From positions 1-12,139 of the forward strand of contig JAGLGH010000014.1 in NCBI GenBank assembly GCA_023144115.1: 12,139 nt of DNA, given 5' to 3'. This stretch comes from Nanobdellota archaeon. Its GTDB lineage: Archaea; Nanobdellota; Nanobdellia; Woesearchaeales; JAGLGH01. The translations under genes and the position numbers were made by a program. This document shows positions 1 through 7,461 of this stretch, piece after piece. The notes beneath the pieces are model-generated. The model saw nothing but the letters and a program-made list of their open reading frames with translations, did no database searches and was not told the origin of the DNA. Every line of letters begins with the position of its first letter. Positions within the stretch are counted from its first letter, which is position 1.

Positions 1-1135
1 TGACTGAATATATCACAAAAATAATCCCCAAAATTGCAAGAGACGTCTGCATTGACCTGATTTTGGTCATATAGCCAACTGCAAGAAATAAAATAAAGAT
101 TCCAAGATTATCAGCAAGATTTTTTATTGACAGCATTGTTGCCCTGTGTGAGGTTTCTATATGGCTATTCATATAATGGTTGATAAGCACTCCAAAAAAA
201 CCTGAGGATAGGGGTATAAGAAAATAAAATATTACGCCAAAATAATTTATCATAAGAGACATTAAAAATATACCTGCAACAACCAAAGCCTGAATAAGAT
301 ATAATGACTTCTTATCCCCTAATCTTTTTTCAAACCTGTGCGCTTTTTTAGAGAAATATGCTGTTATCATTGATGAAATAAAAGCAAAAATGCCTATGAG
401 CGCAACAGGAATCATTATTTTTTCAAAATATGCAGAGGAGATTGATAATATGATGGATATTCCTGAGGCTATAGGAATTGAGAAAAAAACGAGAAATTTA
501 ACATAATCATGGTGCAGGAAATATATAAGCCCTGTTTTTAGATGAAGATATGCATTCCTTAAATTAACTCTATGATTAATAGCATATGGTTCCTTGAGGA
601 AGAAAGTAAGCACAAATCCTAATGATATAAATGGAAGAGAAGCAACAGCAGGAAGCTTGTTATTGATTGAAAAAAGAAAAGCCCCAATAATAAAGACAAA
701 AGCAGTGGAGATATTTGTTATCATGAAGATCTTGCCTGATATTCTCTTATGTTCTTGTTCTTTATTGAGTCTTTTTAATGTATCATATAACAGAGCTTCA
801 TTTGCGCCAGAAGATAGGCTTACTCCAATTCCACTGATAATTTTTGCAATGAGAAAAACCCAGAATCCATTGTAAAAAGCAATCAAAAATATCTCAATAA
901 TGTATAAAAACCTTGCTAACAAAAGTACTTTTTTCCTGCCTATCAGATCAGCAACAACCCCTGAAGGGATTTCAAGGATTAATGTTGCCAATGCAAATAC
1001 AGACATAATGACAGCGAATTGCTCAAGAGGGACTTGGGATGCTATATAGAACAAAGCTAACACAGGAATGAAAAATCTCACCCACATTAGACTTGAGATA
1101 ATATAGATTAAGGAGAGATTGTTTTTTAAATTCAT
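1..1135 (-). CDS. MFS transporter, partial (C-terminus beyond left edge)
   Basis: I translated this frame by hand: it is open from ATG at 1135 down to the window edge (378 residues, no stop), so the 3' end is missing. It is a polytopic membrane protein of the major facilitator superfamily, a secondary transporter of the cytoplasmic membrane. The clearest mark is loop 2-3 motif A, EIPSGVVADLIGRKKVLL (about residues 55-72), after two hydrophobic segments. SGANEALLYDTLK (about 109-121) follows TM4, as in the drug/sugar efflux-like MFS branch. Further hydrophobic stretches lie near 140-156, 167-180, 213-233, 241-261, 277-296, 298-318 and 343-356, so roughly 10-11 of the usual 12 helices are present. 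The substrate cannot be read from sequence. The gene lies 35 bp after smc on the same strand but has its own TATA box 27 nt before the ATG and no Shine-Dalgarno, so it is probably transcribed separately as a leaderless mRNA. Confidence 0.88.
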   Translation of the reverse strand, partial: MNLKNNLSLIYIISSLMWVRFFIPVLALFYIASQVPLEQFAVIMSVFALATLILEIPSGVVADLIGRKKVLLLARFLYIIEIFLIAFYNGFWVFLIAKIISGIGVSLSSGANEALLYDTLKRLNKEQEHKRISGKIFMITNISTAFVFIIGAFLFSINNKLPAVASLPFISLGFVLTFFLKEPYAINHRVNLRNAYLHLKTGLIYFLHHDYVKFLVFFSIPIASGISIILSISSAYFEKIMIPVALIGIFAFISSMITAYFSKKAHRFEKRLGDKKSLYLIQALVVAGIFLMSLMINYFGVIFYFLIPLSSGFFGVLINHYMNSHIETSHRATMLSIKNLADNLGIFILFLAVGYMTKIRSMQTSLAILGIIFVIYSV

Positions 1136-1158
1136 GATTATGTTTTAATTAATTCAAT

Positions 1159-1166
1159 ATATAAAA
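1159..1166 (-). promoter_or_regulatory. TATA box of the MFS gene
   Basis: TTTTATAT on the minus strand, centred about 27 nt before the MFS ATG at 1135. At the usual archaeal TATA-to-start distance (25-27 nt), transcription would begin at or next to the start codon. No Shine-Dalgarno motif is visible between box and ATG. Confidence 0.55.
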
Positions 1167-1170
1167 CTTC

Positions 1171-4100
1171 TCATATCCTCAAGCTAACAACATGGCTTAT
1201 GCCATGCTCATTCATGCTGACGCCATATAGATTGTCTGCTTCTGCGATTACGCCGTCATTATGAGAGATGATGACATATTGCGATCTGCCAGAGTATTTG
1301 CTTACTAGCTTTGCCAGCTTTTCTGAGTTTTTCTTGTCAAGAGCTGCATCAACTTCATCAAGAACATAGAATGTGGCAGGATCATGCTCCTGGATAGCGA
1401 ATATGAAAGCAAGCGCAGTCATTGTCTTCTCGCCGCCGCTCAAGCCGCGAATATCCATGAATTTATCTCCTGAGAGTCTTACCTTTATATTCAATCCGCC
1501 CTCAAATGGACTATCAGGAGATTCCAATGCAAGTGATGCTTCTCCTTTTGTAGAAAGATTTGTGAATATCTCCTTAAAATGAGTATTGACAACATCATAT
1601 GTCTGCATAAAAAGCTCAGCTTTTTTAGTATCTATTTCCAGCATCAAATTAAGGACAGTCTCTTTTTCTTCCTGAAGCACGTCTTTCTTCTTTAGCAGAT
1701 TTTGGTATTCGCTTTCAACACTCTCATATATCTCAAGAGCCTTGAGATTGACAGGACCAGTCTCATCAACCATCCTTTCGAATTTTCTTATTTCTGACTT
1801 CAATTGGTCTTCATTCTTATTAGTGAAGAGCTTTACGCCATGATACTGCTCAAACTCATGTTCAATGCCAGTCAGCTCTGCACGGATTGCTGCAACCTGC
1901 AGGGAGATTGCATTTGACTTGTGCTCAGACTCTCTGCTTTTCCCCATGGAACTATCAACAAGCAACTCATTCTTTGATATCTCTTTCTGAATCTTGCTTC
2001 TCTTATTGAACAAGGATTTATATTGCGAATAGAATTGTGATACCAGCTCCTCTTTCTTTTTTAGCTCTTTCATTCCAGAAGCTATCTTTTCCTTCAACTG
2101 GGCAGCCTGAGCATTGAATTCTTTTTCATCTGTATCAAGCTGAAGAAGGTCTTTTGTGCCAGACTCTTTTTCCTTATTGAATATGCTGTCAATCTGCATC
2201 TGCATGTTCTTCAGTTCTGTTCCAAGTCCAACCATCTGCTCATTTAGCTGCGATCTTTTCTCTTCAAATGCATTGAGTTCTGCAAGCTTCAGAGGGTTTC
2301 TCAGTTCATTGACTTTTGAACGAAGTTCCTGCTTCTTTATCTTGAATGTTGCCAGCTCCCTATTTTGTTTGGAGATTGTATCCTGCATATGGCTTATCTT
2401 GCCAACTGCCTTTTCAAGTCCCCTGGAAAGTTCTTCTTTCTTCTTTTTTGATGCTCCCAGGTCACCAGAATCAAGATGAAGACTTTTCTCTGTTTTGATA
2501 ATTTCTCCTTCAAGTCCTGCCTTATCTTCGCGCAACCTGGTGATATTAACATCATAGTCTTCTCTCTTTTTCTCCATCACTGAGATTGAGTTCTGAAGTT
2601 CTGAGATATTGCCTTCAAGCTGACCTATATCCTGAGTAAGCTCCTTTTCCTTAAAACCATATCCAGACTTGCCTGATTTCCTATAACCACCATGCATGGC
2701 TCCGCTAAGTTCAGTCTTGTCACCCTCAAGAGTGACCATCTTTGCTTCCCCTATGCCCAGCCTCCTGGCAACATCAATATTGTCAACAACAAGGGTGTTA
2801 GCAAAGATATACTGAAAAACTTTCTTCAGCTTTGGCTCAAATTCAACAAGGTCAAGAGCAAGGCCTTCAACCCCTCTTGAGCCAGCAAGTTTCTTTATGT
2901 TGGAATCCTGTTCTTTGCTTTTGATTTTGTTCAATGGAAGAAATGTTGCTGTGCCGAGCCTGTTTGTCTTAAGGTATTTTATGCAGTCAGATGCTACTTT
3001 ATCATTTTCAACAACAATGCTCTTGATTCTTGGTCCTGCTGCTGTCTCAAGCGCAAGGGCAAATTTTGAGCTGACATTGCCTAATTCTGATACAGTTCCA
3101 AAGACTCCAGGAAATCTATTCTTGTTTTCGATTATTTTTCTAATTGCAAGATCCCCAGATATCCTTTCTTTGAGACCTGCTGTCCTTACCTGAAGTTTTG
3201 CAAGGTCTTCATTAGCTGCAAGAAGCTTTTTTCTTGATGCCCCAAGTTTTGCAGACATCATTGAATCCTCATCAAGGCATCTGTTCAGCTCAATCATTGC
3301 TGCCTTGAACCTGCTCTTCATCTGTTTAAGAGCATCAATCTGCGCCTTGTTCTCTTTCTCCACTTCAAGGACTTTGGATATCTTTTCATCTATGCCCTGA
3401 ATCTGGAAATTGAGCTGATCCTCTTCCCTTAGCATATTCTGCTGCTCTTCTCTAAGCACCTGCATATCGTTTTCTTTCTTTTCTATGATAATCTCCAACT
3501 CTTCAATCTGCTTTTCTATATCGCCTGCTCCAGCAAGGTTATTCTTTTCCTTGAAGGCTTTTATCTTGGCTTCAATCTTATCTTTTTCCTGCTTCATCTC
3601 TTCAAATGCCTTATTTTTCTCTGTTATTGATGAGCCCTTATCCTGGATATTCTGGCTTATGGCATCAAGATTGGACTTTATGTCCTGTTTTCTTGTTTTT
3701 ATCTTTTCTAATTCTGATTCAAGATGGCCAATCTGGTTTTTCTTGTTCGCAAGTTCAACCCTGAGATTTTCCACTTCCTTATTGATCTTGACCTGCTCGA
3801 CTTCACCCTTGTTCTCGACTTCTTTTGATATAGCTTCCATCTCTGCCTTAAGCTTAGTGTTGCTCTCTTTTATATCAGCAATTTTCTTATTAGCAGATTC
3901 AGTCTGGGAATTGAACTTCTCAACTTGTTCTTGCAGCTTATCTCTTTGCTTGGACTTATTGTCTATCTGCATCTTGAGGTATGTGGCCTTGTTCTGCTTT
4001 ATCTTGTCAGCCATCTCTTTATATTTCAATGCCTGATCGCGCTCTTTCTTCAGCTCCTTAAGATAATTATTTCTTTCAGAAAGTATGATGTCTGCCTCAT

Positions 4101-4668
4101 TCAGCTTATCTTCTACCTTGCCAAGCTCGCGCAGTGCATTCTGCTTTTTATCTTCATATACTGAGATACCTGCAATCTCTTCTATGATTTCCCTTCTCTG
4201 GTTCGGAGGCATCTCAACAAATCTCACAATATCTCCCTGAAGGATTATATTATATCCATTAGGATCAATCTTAGCTACTGAAAGAAGTTCAAGAATTTCC
4301 TGCCTTGTTCTTCGCTTGTCATTTATCTTATATATGCTCTGCCCGCTGCTCTTTATTACCCTAGTTACTTTAATCTGCTGCAGGTCTGTGGGAAATGTGC
4401 CTTTTGTGTTGTCAAAGAATATTGATACTTCACCTTCTTTTGCAGGCTTTTTTGATTTTCCACCATTATAGACAAGATTGGCACTTTTTTCCGCCCTTAG
4501 GGCACGTGAAGAGGATTTGCCGAGAACAAAGCATATGCTATCAAGGATATTAGACTTGCCGCTGCCATTCGGACCTAGTACACAGTTAAACTTTTCCCCA
4601 AAAAGCAGCTCAGTCTTGTTTGCAAAAGACTTGAATCCTCTGAGTGTGATTTTATTTATTCTTGTCAC
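1171..4668 (-). CDS. smc: Chromosome segregation ATPase SMC
   Basis: SMC is the ATPase core of the bacterial/archaeal condensin complex; it organises and segregates chromosomes by ATP-driven DNA looping. The 1165-residue product has the family's normal length and domain order: N-terminal head with Walker A GPNGSGKSN (about 32-40) and Q-loop ILQGDI (about 141-146), a long charged coiled coil (about 170-510), an SMC hinge (about 515-670, starting FPGVFGTVSEL and ending near SGAMHGGYRKSG), the returning coiled coil, and a C-terminal head with signature LSGGEK (about 1076-1081), Walker B FYVLDEVDAALD (catalytic E near 1105) and H-loop IISHND. All ATPase motifs are intact. I chose GTG at 4668 (MTRINKITLRGFKSF): AGGTG sits six bases before it, and the protein then starts as archaeal SMCs do. 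An in-frame GTG at 4677 would lie within that same AGGTG. The gene starts 11-20 bp after rnhB and is probably co-transcribed with it. Kleisin partners (ScpA/ScpB) are not in the window. Confidence 0.97.
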   Translation of the reverse strand: MTRINKITLRGFKSFANKTELLFGEKFNCVLGPNGSGKSNILDSICFVLGKSSSRALRAEKSANLVYNGGKSKKPAKEGEVSIFFDNTKGTFPTDLQQIKVTRVIKSSGQSIYKINDKRRTRQEILELLSVAKIDPNGYNIILQGDIVRFVEMPPNQRREIIEEIAGISVYEDKKQNALRELGKVEDKLNEADIILSERNNYLKELKKERDQALKYKEMADKIKQNKATYLKMQIDNKSKQRDKLQEQVEKFNSQTESANKKIADIKESNTKLKAEMEAISKEVENKGEVEQVKINKEVENLRVELANKKNQIGHLESELEKIKTRKQDIKSNLDAISQNIQDKGSSITEKNKAFEEMKQEKDKIEAKIKAFKEKNNLAGAGDIEKQIEELEIIIEKKENDMQVLREEQQNMLREEDQLNFQIQGIDEKISKVLEVEKENKAQIDALKQMKSRFKAAMIELNRCLDEDSMMSAKLGASRKKLLAANEDLAKLQVRTAGLKERISGDLAIRKIIENKNRFPGVFGTVSELGNVSSKFALALETAAGPRIKSIVVENDKVASDCIKYLKTNRLGTATFLPLNKIKSKEQDSNIKKLAGSRGVEGLALDLVEFEPKLKKVFQYIFANTLVVDNIDVARRLGIGEAKMVTLEGDKTELSGAMHGGYRKSGKSGYGFKEKELTQDIGQLEGNISELQNSISVMEKKREDYDVNITRLREDKAGLEGEIIKTEKSLHLDSGDLGASKKKKEELSRGLEKAVGKISHMQDTISKQNRELATFKIKKQELRSKVNELRNPLKLAELNAFEEKRSQLNEQMVGLGTELKNMQMQIDSIFNKEKESGTKDLLQLDTDEKEFNAQAAQLKEKIASGMKELKKKEELVSQFYSQYKSLFNKRSKIQKEISKNELLVDSSMGKSRESEHKSNAISLQVAAIRAELTGIEHEFEQYHGVKLFTNKNEDQLKSEIRKFERMVDETGPVNLKALEIYESVESEYQNLLKKKDVLQEEKETVLNLMLEIDTKKAELFMQTYDVVNTHFKEIFTNLSTKGEASLALESPDSPFEGGLNIKVRLSGDKFMDIRGLSGGEKTMTALAFIFAIQEHDPATFYVLDEVDAALDKKNSEKLAKLVSKYSGRSQYVIISHNDGVIAEADNLYGVSMNEHGISHVVSLRI

Positions 4669-4674
4669 TTTAAG

Positions 4675-4679
4675 CACCT
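4675..4679 (-). promoter_or_regulatory. Ribosome binding site deciding the smc start
   Basis: AGGTG on the minus strand, six bases before GTG at 4668. It overlaps the alternative upstream GTG (4677), which therefore would have no Shine-Dalgarno of its own. This favours the shorter SMC. Confidence 0.5.
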
Positions 4680-4688
4680 ATAGGCTTG

Positions 4689-5345
4689 TTAAAAATCAGT
4701 CAATCCTCTCTGTTTCTTTTTTTCAACAACCCTCTTGTATGATGCCCAGGTTTTTCTGAATATTTCTTTGTGTGTTTCGTAGTTTTCATTAAGGAACTTT
4801 ACTGTCCTGGGGTCTGAAGGGTATCCTGAGCCAAAGTCTATCCTTATCCTGTCCTTGATTTTCTTTATTTCCCTGTCTCTTGTGACTTTTGCAAGGATTG
4901 ATGCTGCTCCAACAACTGGATAATTTACATCTGCCTTGTGTTCTGATATTATTTTTACAGATTTGTTGTTTAGTTTGTTTTTTACATATTCTGTATATGC
5001 AGGGATGTTTGTGCTTGGGCAGTCAAGGATTGCAGTGTCAGGGCTTAAGTTGTCTATTAGCTTTGCTGAGGTAACTGCTTCAAGCCAGTTCAGGTTCATG
5101 TTTGGATCTAATAATGCGTTATCTACTTCTGCTGCAGAGAGGATTATTATTTCGTATTTTACTACTGCTTGTTTGATTTTGTCAAATAATGCTTCTCTTT
5201 TTTCTGGAGTGAGGAGCTTGGAGTCTTTGACTCCCATTTCTACCAAAAGGTGTTCGTCGTCTTTATCTATGTTGACACCTGCCATTACTAATGGTCCTAT
5301 GACTGGCCCTCTTCCTGCTTCTTCTACTCCGCATATGATTGTCAT
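4689..5345 (-). CDS. rnhB: Ribonuclease HII (archaeal type)
   Basis: RNase HII cuts the RNA strand of RNA/DNA hybrids, including single ribonucleotides in DNA. The 218-residue product matches the archaeal/eukaryotic subfamily: N-terminal GVEEAGRGPVIGPLV (6-20), GVKDSKLLTPEKRE (38-51), ILDCPS with catalytic D108, EHKADVNYPVVGAASILAKV (135-154) with D139, and GSGYPSDPRT (172-181). Oddly, the first catalytic Asp of the usual G-[IV]-D-E-A-G-R-G motif is Glu here (E8); the codons read GAA GAA. The other three acidic residues are present. The last residues, QRGLTDF (212-218), resemble a PCNA-interacting (PIP) box, so tethering to the sliding clamp is plausible. The ATG at 5345 has a TATA box 27 nt upstream and no Shine-Dalgarno, suggesting a leaderless transcript. 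It is the first gene of the minus-strand block, ahead of smc. Confidence 0.95.
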   Translation of the reverse strand: MTIICGVEEAGRGPVIGPLVMAGVNIDKDDEHLLVEMGVKDSKLLTPEKREALFDKIKQAVVKYEIIILSAAEVDNALLDPNMNLNWLEAVTSAKLIDNLSPDTAILDCPSTNIPAYTEYVKNKLNNKSVKIISEHKADVNYPVVGAASILAKVTRDREIKKIKDRIRIDFGSGYPSDPRTVKFLNENYETHKEIFRKTWASYKRVVEKKKQRGLTDF

Positions 5346-5368
5346 GTTAGAGGATGAAGATGAGGGGG

Positions 5369-5376
5369 TTAATAAA
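5369..5376 (-). promoter_or_regulatory. TATA box of rnhB(-smc)
   Basis: TTTATTAA on the minus strand, centred about 27 nt before the rnhB ATG at 5345. The spacing predicts transcription starting at the start codon. Confidence 0.5.
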
Positions 5377-5458
5377 GGTTTTGTCTTGGGTGTTTGTGTG
5401 TTAGTCTGATTATTGATTACATGGTAATTTTAGGGGTGGTTGAATTTTCATTTCTTTT

Positions 5459-5475
5459 TTCGGAAAATCTCCGAA
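5459..5475. repeat. Small perfect inverted repeat between divergent promoters
   Basis: TTCGGA (5459-5464) and TCCGAA (5470-5475) form a 6-bp perfect inverted repeat with a 5-base spacer. T-rich and A-rich flanks (TTTCTTTT before, AAAAGAAA after) can extend the pairing with bulges. It lies between rnhB and the divergent six-gene operon, about 16 bases before the first operon TATA candidate. It could bind a regulator or be an RNA hairpin; the function is not known. Confidence 0.35.
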
Positions 5476-5490
5476 TTTAAAAAGAAAAGG

Positions 5491-5526
5491 TTATAAAAGA
5501 ATACTACTTATTAGGAGTAATATAAA
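5491..5526 (+). promoter_or_regulatory. Promoter region of the six-gene operon (two TATA candidates)
   Basis: Two archaeal TATA-like sites precede the cyclase gene: TTATAAAA (5491-5498) and AATATAAA (5519-5526). The first would start RNA near 5521 and give a leader of about 50 nt; the second would start near 5549 and give about 22 nt, still including the GGAG at 5556-5559. Unlike the leaderless genes in this window, this operon therefore appears to have a 5' leader with a Shine-Dalgarno. Which box is used cannot be decided from sequence. Confidence 0.45.
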
Positions 5527-5570
5527 TTTGAAATTAAACAAAATATTTGATATATGGAGACTTTTTTAAG

Positions 5571-6581
5571 ATGATACCAAAACTATTAATTGAAGATAAT
5601 GAAATTGATTTAACAGATTATACTAAAGTTGTTGCTATTGTTGATAAAGATGTTCATAAATTACATGGAGCATTTTTGCACAAACATTTCAAAGATATTA
5701 TCTTTATTAAATCAAAAGAAAAAAGAAAAAATATTGATAATATAGTTCCAATACTCAAGAGCCTTACTGATAGAAATCTTGATAGAAATTCTTGTCTAGT
5801 TGCAATAGGTGGAGGAGTTATTGGAGATATCACAGGGTTTATGGCTTCAATTTATATGAGAGGAATAGATTTTATTCAAATACCCACAACATATATGGCA
5901 ATGTGTGACCATATTATTGGCAAAGTGGCAATATCAAATGTAAAAAAGAATGTTTTTGGTTCATTTTATAGTCCCAAGAGAACTTATATTTTCAAAACAT
6001 TTATTAAAACACTTCCACAAAAACTGATTAATCAAGGTTTTGCTGAAGTGTTAAAAAATTATTTTATTATAAATAATAAAGAATTGAAAAAAATAATTAT
6101 GAAAGAAAAAATTAAAACTGAAGACCTTATAGAAGCAGTTAAAATTTCTCATGAAATTAAATCTTTCTTTGTAAAAGAAGACCCAAGAGATACAAAGGGT
6201 TTGCACAAGGCATTAAGTTATGGCCATACTTTTGCCAATGCAATTGAAAAAATAGATCAAAACATAAATCATGGTGAAGCAGTTTTAAAAGGAATGATAC
6301 TTGCTGCCAAACTTTCATATCAATTAGGTCTGCTTAAAGAGAAAGAATTTCTCGAGCACATGAATATTTGTGAAAAACTAGAAAGAAAATTTGATGCAAA
6401 AATAAAAATTGAGAGATATAATATTGATAATATGTTACAATCTTTTAAAACTGATAAACTTTCTTGTGGTGGGAAAATGAAATTTGTTCTACTTACAAAA
6501 ATTGGAAAATATGAGATTATTGAAGTAGAAGAAGAGCAAGTAAAAACTCTTCTTTTGAGAGAGTGTGAAAATGATGCTTAA
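5571..6581 (+). CDS. 3-dehydroquinate synthase-like sugar phosphate cyclase
   Basis: This 336-residue cytosolic enzyme belongs to the NAD- and metal-dependent sugar phosphate cyclase superfamily (dehydroquinate synthase, 2-epi-5-epi-valiolone synthase, 2-deoxy-scyllo-inosose synthase), which closes a sugar phosphate into a carbocycle. Visible motifs are the NAD loop GGGVIGDITGF (80-90), YMRGIDFIQIPTT (95-107), D113/K118 and KNVFGSFYSPK (126-136). Metal ligands are E159 (GFAEVLK), H219 (YGHTF) and H234 (NHGEA), all present. By eye, three positions that bind substrate in true dehydroquinate synthases differ: GLR to GLH (H212), LNxGHT to LSYGHT (S216) and GHTFGH to GHTFAN (N223). The DxxxGGKT loop is about two residues shorter. 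The substrate may therefore not be that of AroB, and no shikimate genes are nearby. I chose ATG 5571, with GGAG 11 bases upstream, over an in-frame TTG at 5547. It is the first gene of an overlapping operon; its end overlaps the next gene by 11 nt. Confidence 0.85.
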   Translation: MIPKLLIEDNEIDLTDYTKVVAIVDKDVHKLHGAFLHKHFKDIIFIKSKEKRKNIDNIVPILKSLTDRNLDRNSCLVAIGGGVIGDITGFMASIYMRGIDFIQIPTTYMAMCDHIIGKVAISNVKKNVFGSFYSPKRTYIFKTFIKTLPQKLINQGFAEVLKNYFIINNKELKKIIMKEKIKTEDLIEAVKISHEIKSFFVKEDPRDTKGLHKALSYGHTFANAIEKIDQNINHGEAVLKGMILAAKLSYQLGLLKEKEFLEHMNICEKLERKFDAKIKIERYNIDNMLQSFKTDKLSCGGKMKFVLLTKIGKYEIIEVEEEQVKTLLLRECENDA

Positions 6582-7461
6582 TATGCACAAACAAAATATT
6601 GATTTACAATTGTATAATCCAAAAGATGATGGAGCTACAAAAAAGCTGTTAAAACAATATATCCCAGATGTAAAATTTGATGATCTTTTCCCTTTAAAGT
6701 CAACTTATGATATGACTTTTCCAATAACAATTGAAAAAGGAGAACCATTTTATCAAACAAACCCCTTGGGCGTGAGGTATAGAACTCCAGAAATAGTTAG
6801 AGGGGATGTGATGGCACTTGTTTCAAGACATGCCGAATACCTTTGGGCGAATAAAGGTATTTATTCAGTTCATTCTTCTTCAGTAAATATTGATGGAAAA
6901 ACAATACTTATTCCTGGAAGAAGTGGTGCTGGTAAAACAACTCTTATGATGGAACTTATAAAAAAATTCCCACAAACAAAAATAATTTCTGGTGATAGAA
7001 CACTTATTGACAACGAAGAAATTGTTGGAGGAACTAAACTACTTAATTTTATCGCAAGTTCGTTAAAAGAGGAATTTCCTTACATGGCTGATGTTCTTGA
7101 TACTTATACTGTAAGAGATAGAATTAGACTTGCTCCAGAGAACAGTCCTTTTGATTATCAACAAGAACCAGCAATAACGGATGCGATAGTGTATCCACAA
7201 AAACATTCAGGTAAATTTATTGTTCAAGAACTTGAAGGAATTCCAAAGTTCACAAGATTTGTTAATCAAGGTTATCATTTTTTGGATGAATTTCCTAGAT
7301 TATTACTTGGGATTATGGAACCTTTAAGTACTCCAGTTACTAATGAAGATAGAAAAAGAGTGCTTGATGAAATGAGAAATTTAACTGATAAGACACCATC
7401 ATATGCCTTGGCTGGAAAACTTACTGAGATGGTTGATTTTATTAGGCGGGAGGTCTTATGA
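6571..7461 (+). CDS. HPr kinase-like P-loop kinase
   Basis: This 296-residue protein resembles the catalytic domain of HPr kinase/phosphorylase and related PEP-carboxykinase-fold kinases. The signature stretch is VHSSSVNIDGKTILIPG followed by Walker A GRSGAGKTT (about 116-124, K122/T123), then IISGD (about 138-142), whose Asp could act as the catalytic base. The H-x-S-x-V strand just before the P-loop is typical of this family. Classical HprK phosphorylates Ser46 of HPr in the phosphotransferase system. No HPr or other PTS gene is seen here, so a small-molecule or different protein substrate is likelier; relatives phosphorylate free serine or peptides. The N-terminal 90 residues are not recognisable. 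ATG 6571 is preferred, with GAGAG about ten bases upstream; GTG 6565 and ATG 6574 or 6583 are alternatives. It overlaps the cyclase end and shares ATGA with the next gene. Confidence 0.78.
   Translation: MMLNMHKQNIDLQLYNPKDDGATKKLLKQYIPDVKFDDLFPLKSTYDMTFPITIEKGEPFYQTNPLGVRYRTPEIVRGDVMALVSRHAEYLWANKGIYSVHSSSVNIDGKTILIPGRSGAGKTTLMMELIKKFPQTKIISGDRTLIDNEEIVGGTKLLNFIASSLKEEFPYMADVLDTYTVRDRIRLAPENSPFDYQQEPAITDAIVYPQKHSGKFIVQELEGIPKFTRFVNQGYHFLDEFPRLLLGIMEPLSTPVTNEDRKRVLDEMRNLTDKTPSYALAGKLTEMVDFIRREVL
7448..7454 (+). promoter_or_regulatory. Strong ribosome binding site for the methyltransferase
   Basis: GGGAGGT three bases before ATG 7458, which overlaps the kinase stop codon as ATGA. The site lies inside the kinase coding sequence and fixes the start of the next gene. 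Confidence 0.6.

Noticed and set aside
594..875. Open frame of 93 residues on the plus strand
   Set aside because: It is the antisense shadow of the MFS transporter gene, which is open through the left edge and has clear family motifs.
2731..2740. AGTGACCATC inside smc resembling the repeat arm
   Set aside because: Only a partial match, lacking the final CAC and a partner arm; a chance occurrence within coding sequence.
3485..4036. Long plus-strand open frame (183 residues) opposite smc
   Set aside because: It is antisense to the SMC coiled coil; the Ser/Leu/Phe-rich translation is what the reverse of Lys/Glu-rich codons gives.
5528..5569. Possible 13-codon leader peptide (TTG start after AGGAG) before the cyclase
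   Set aside because: Too short, TTG-started and with no attenuator-like structure; the sequence may instead contain a TATA box.
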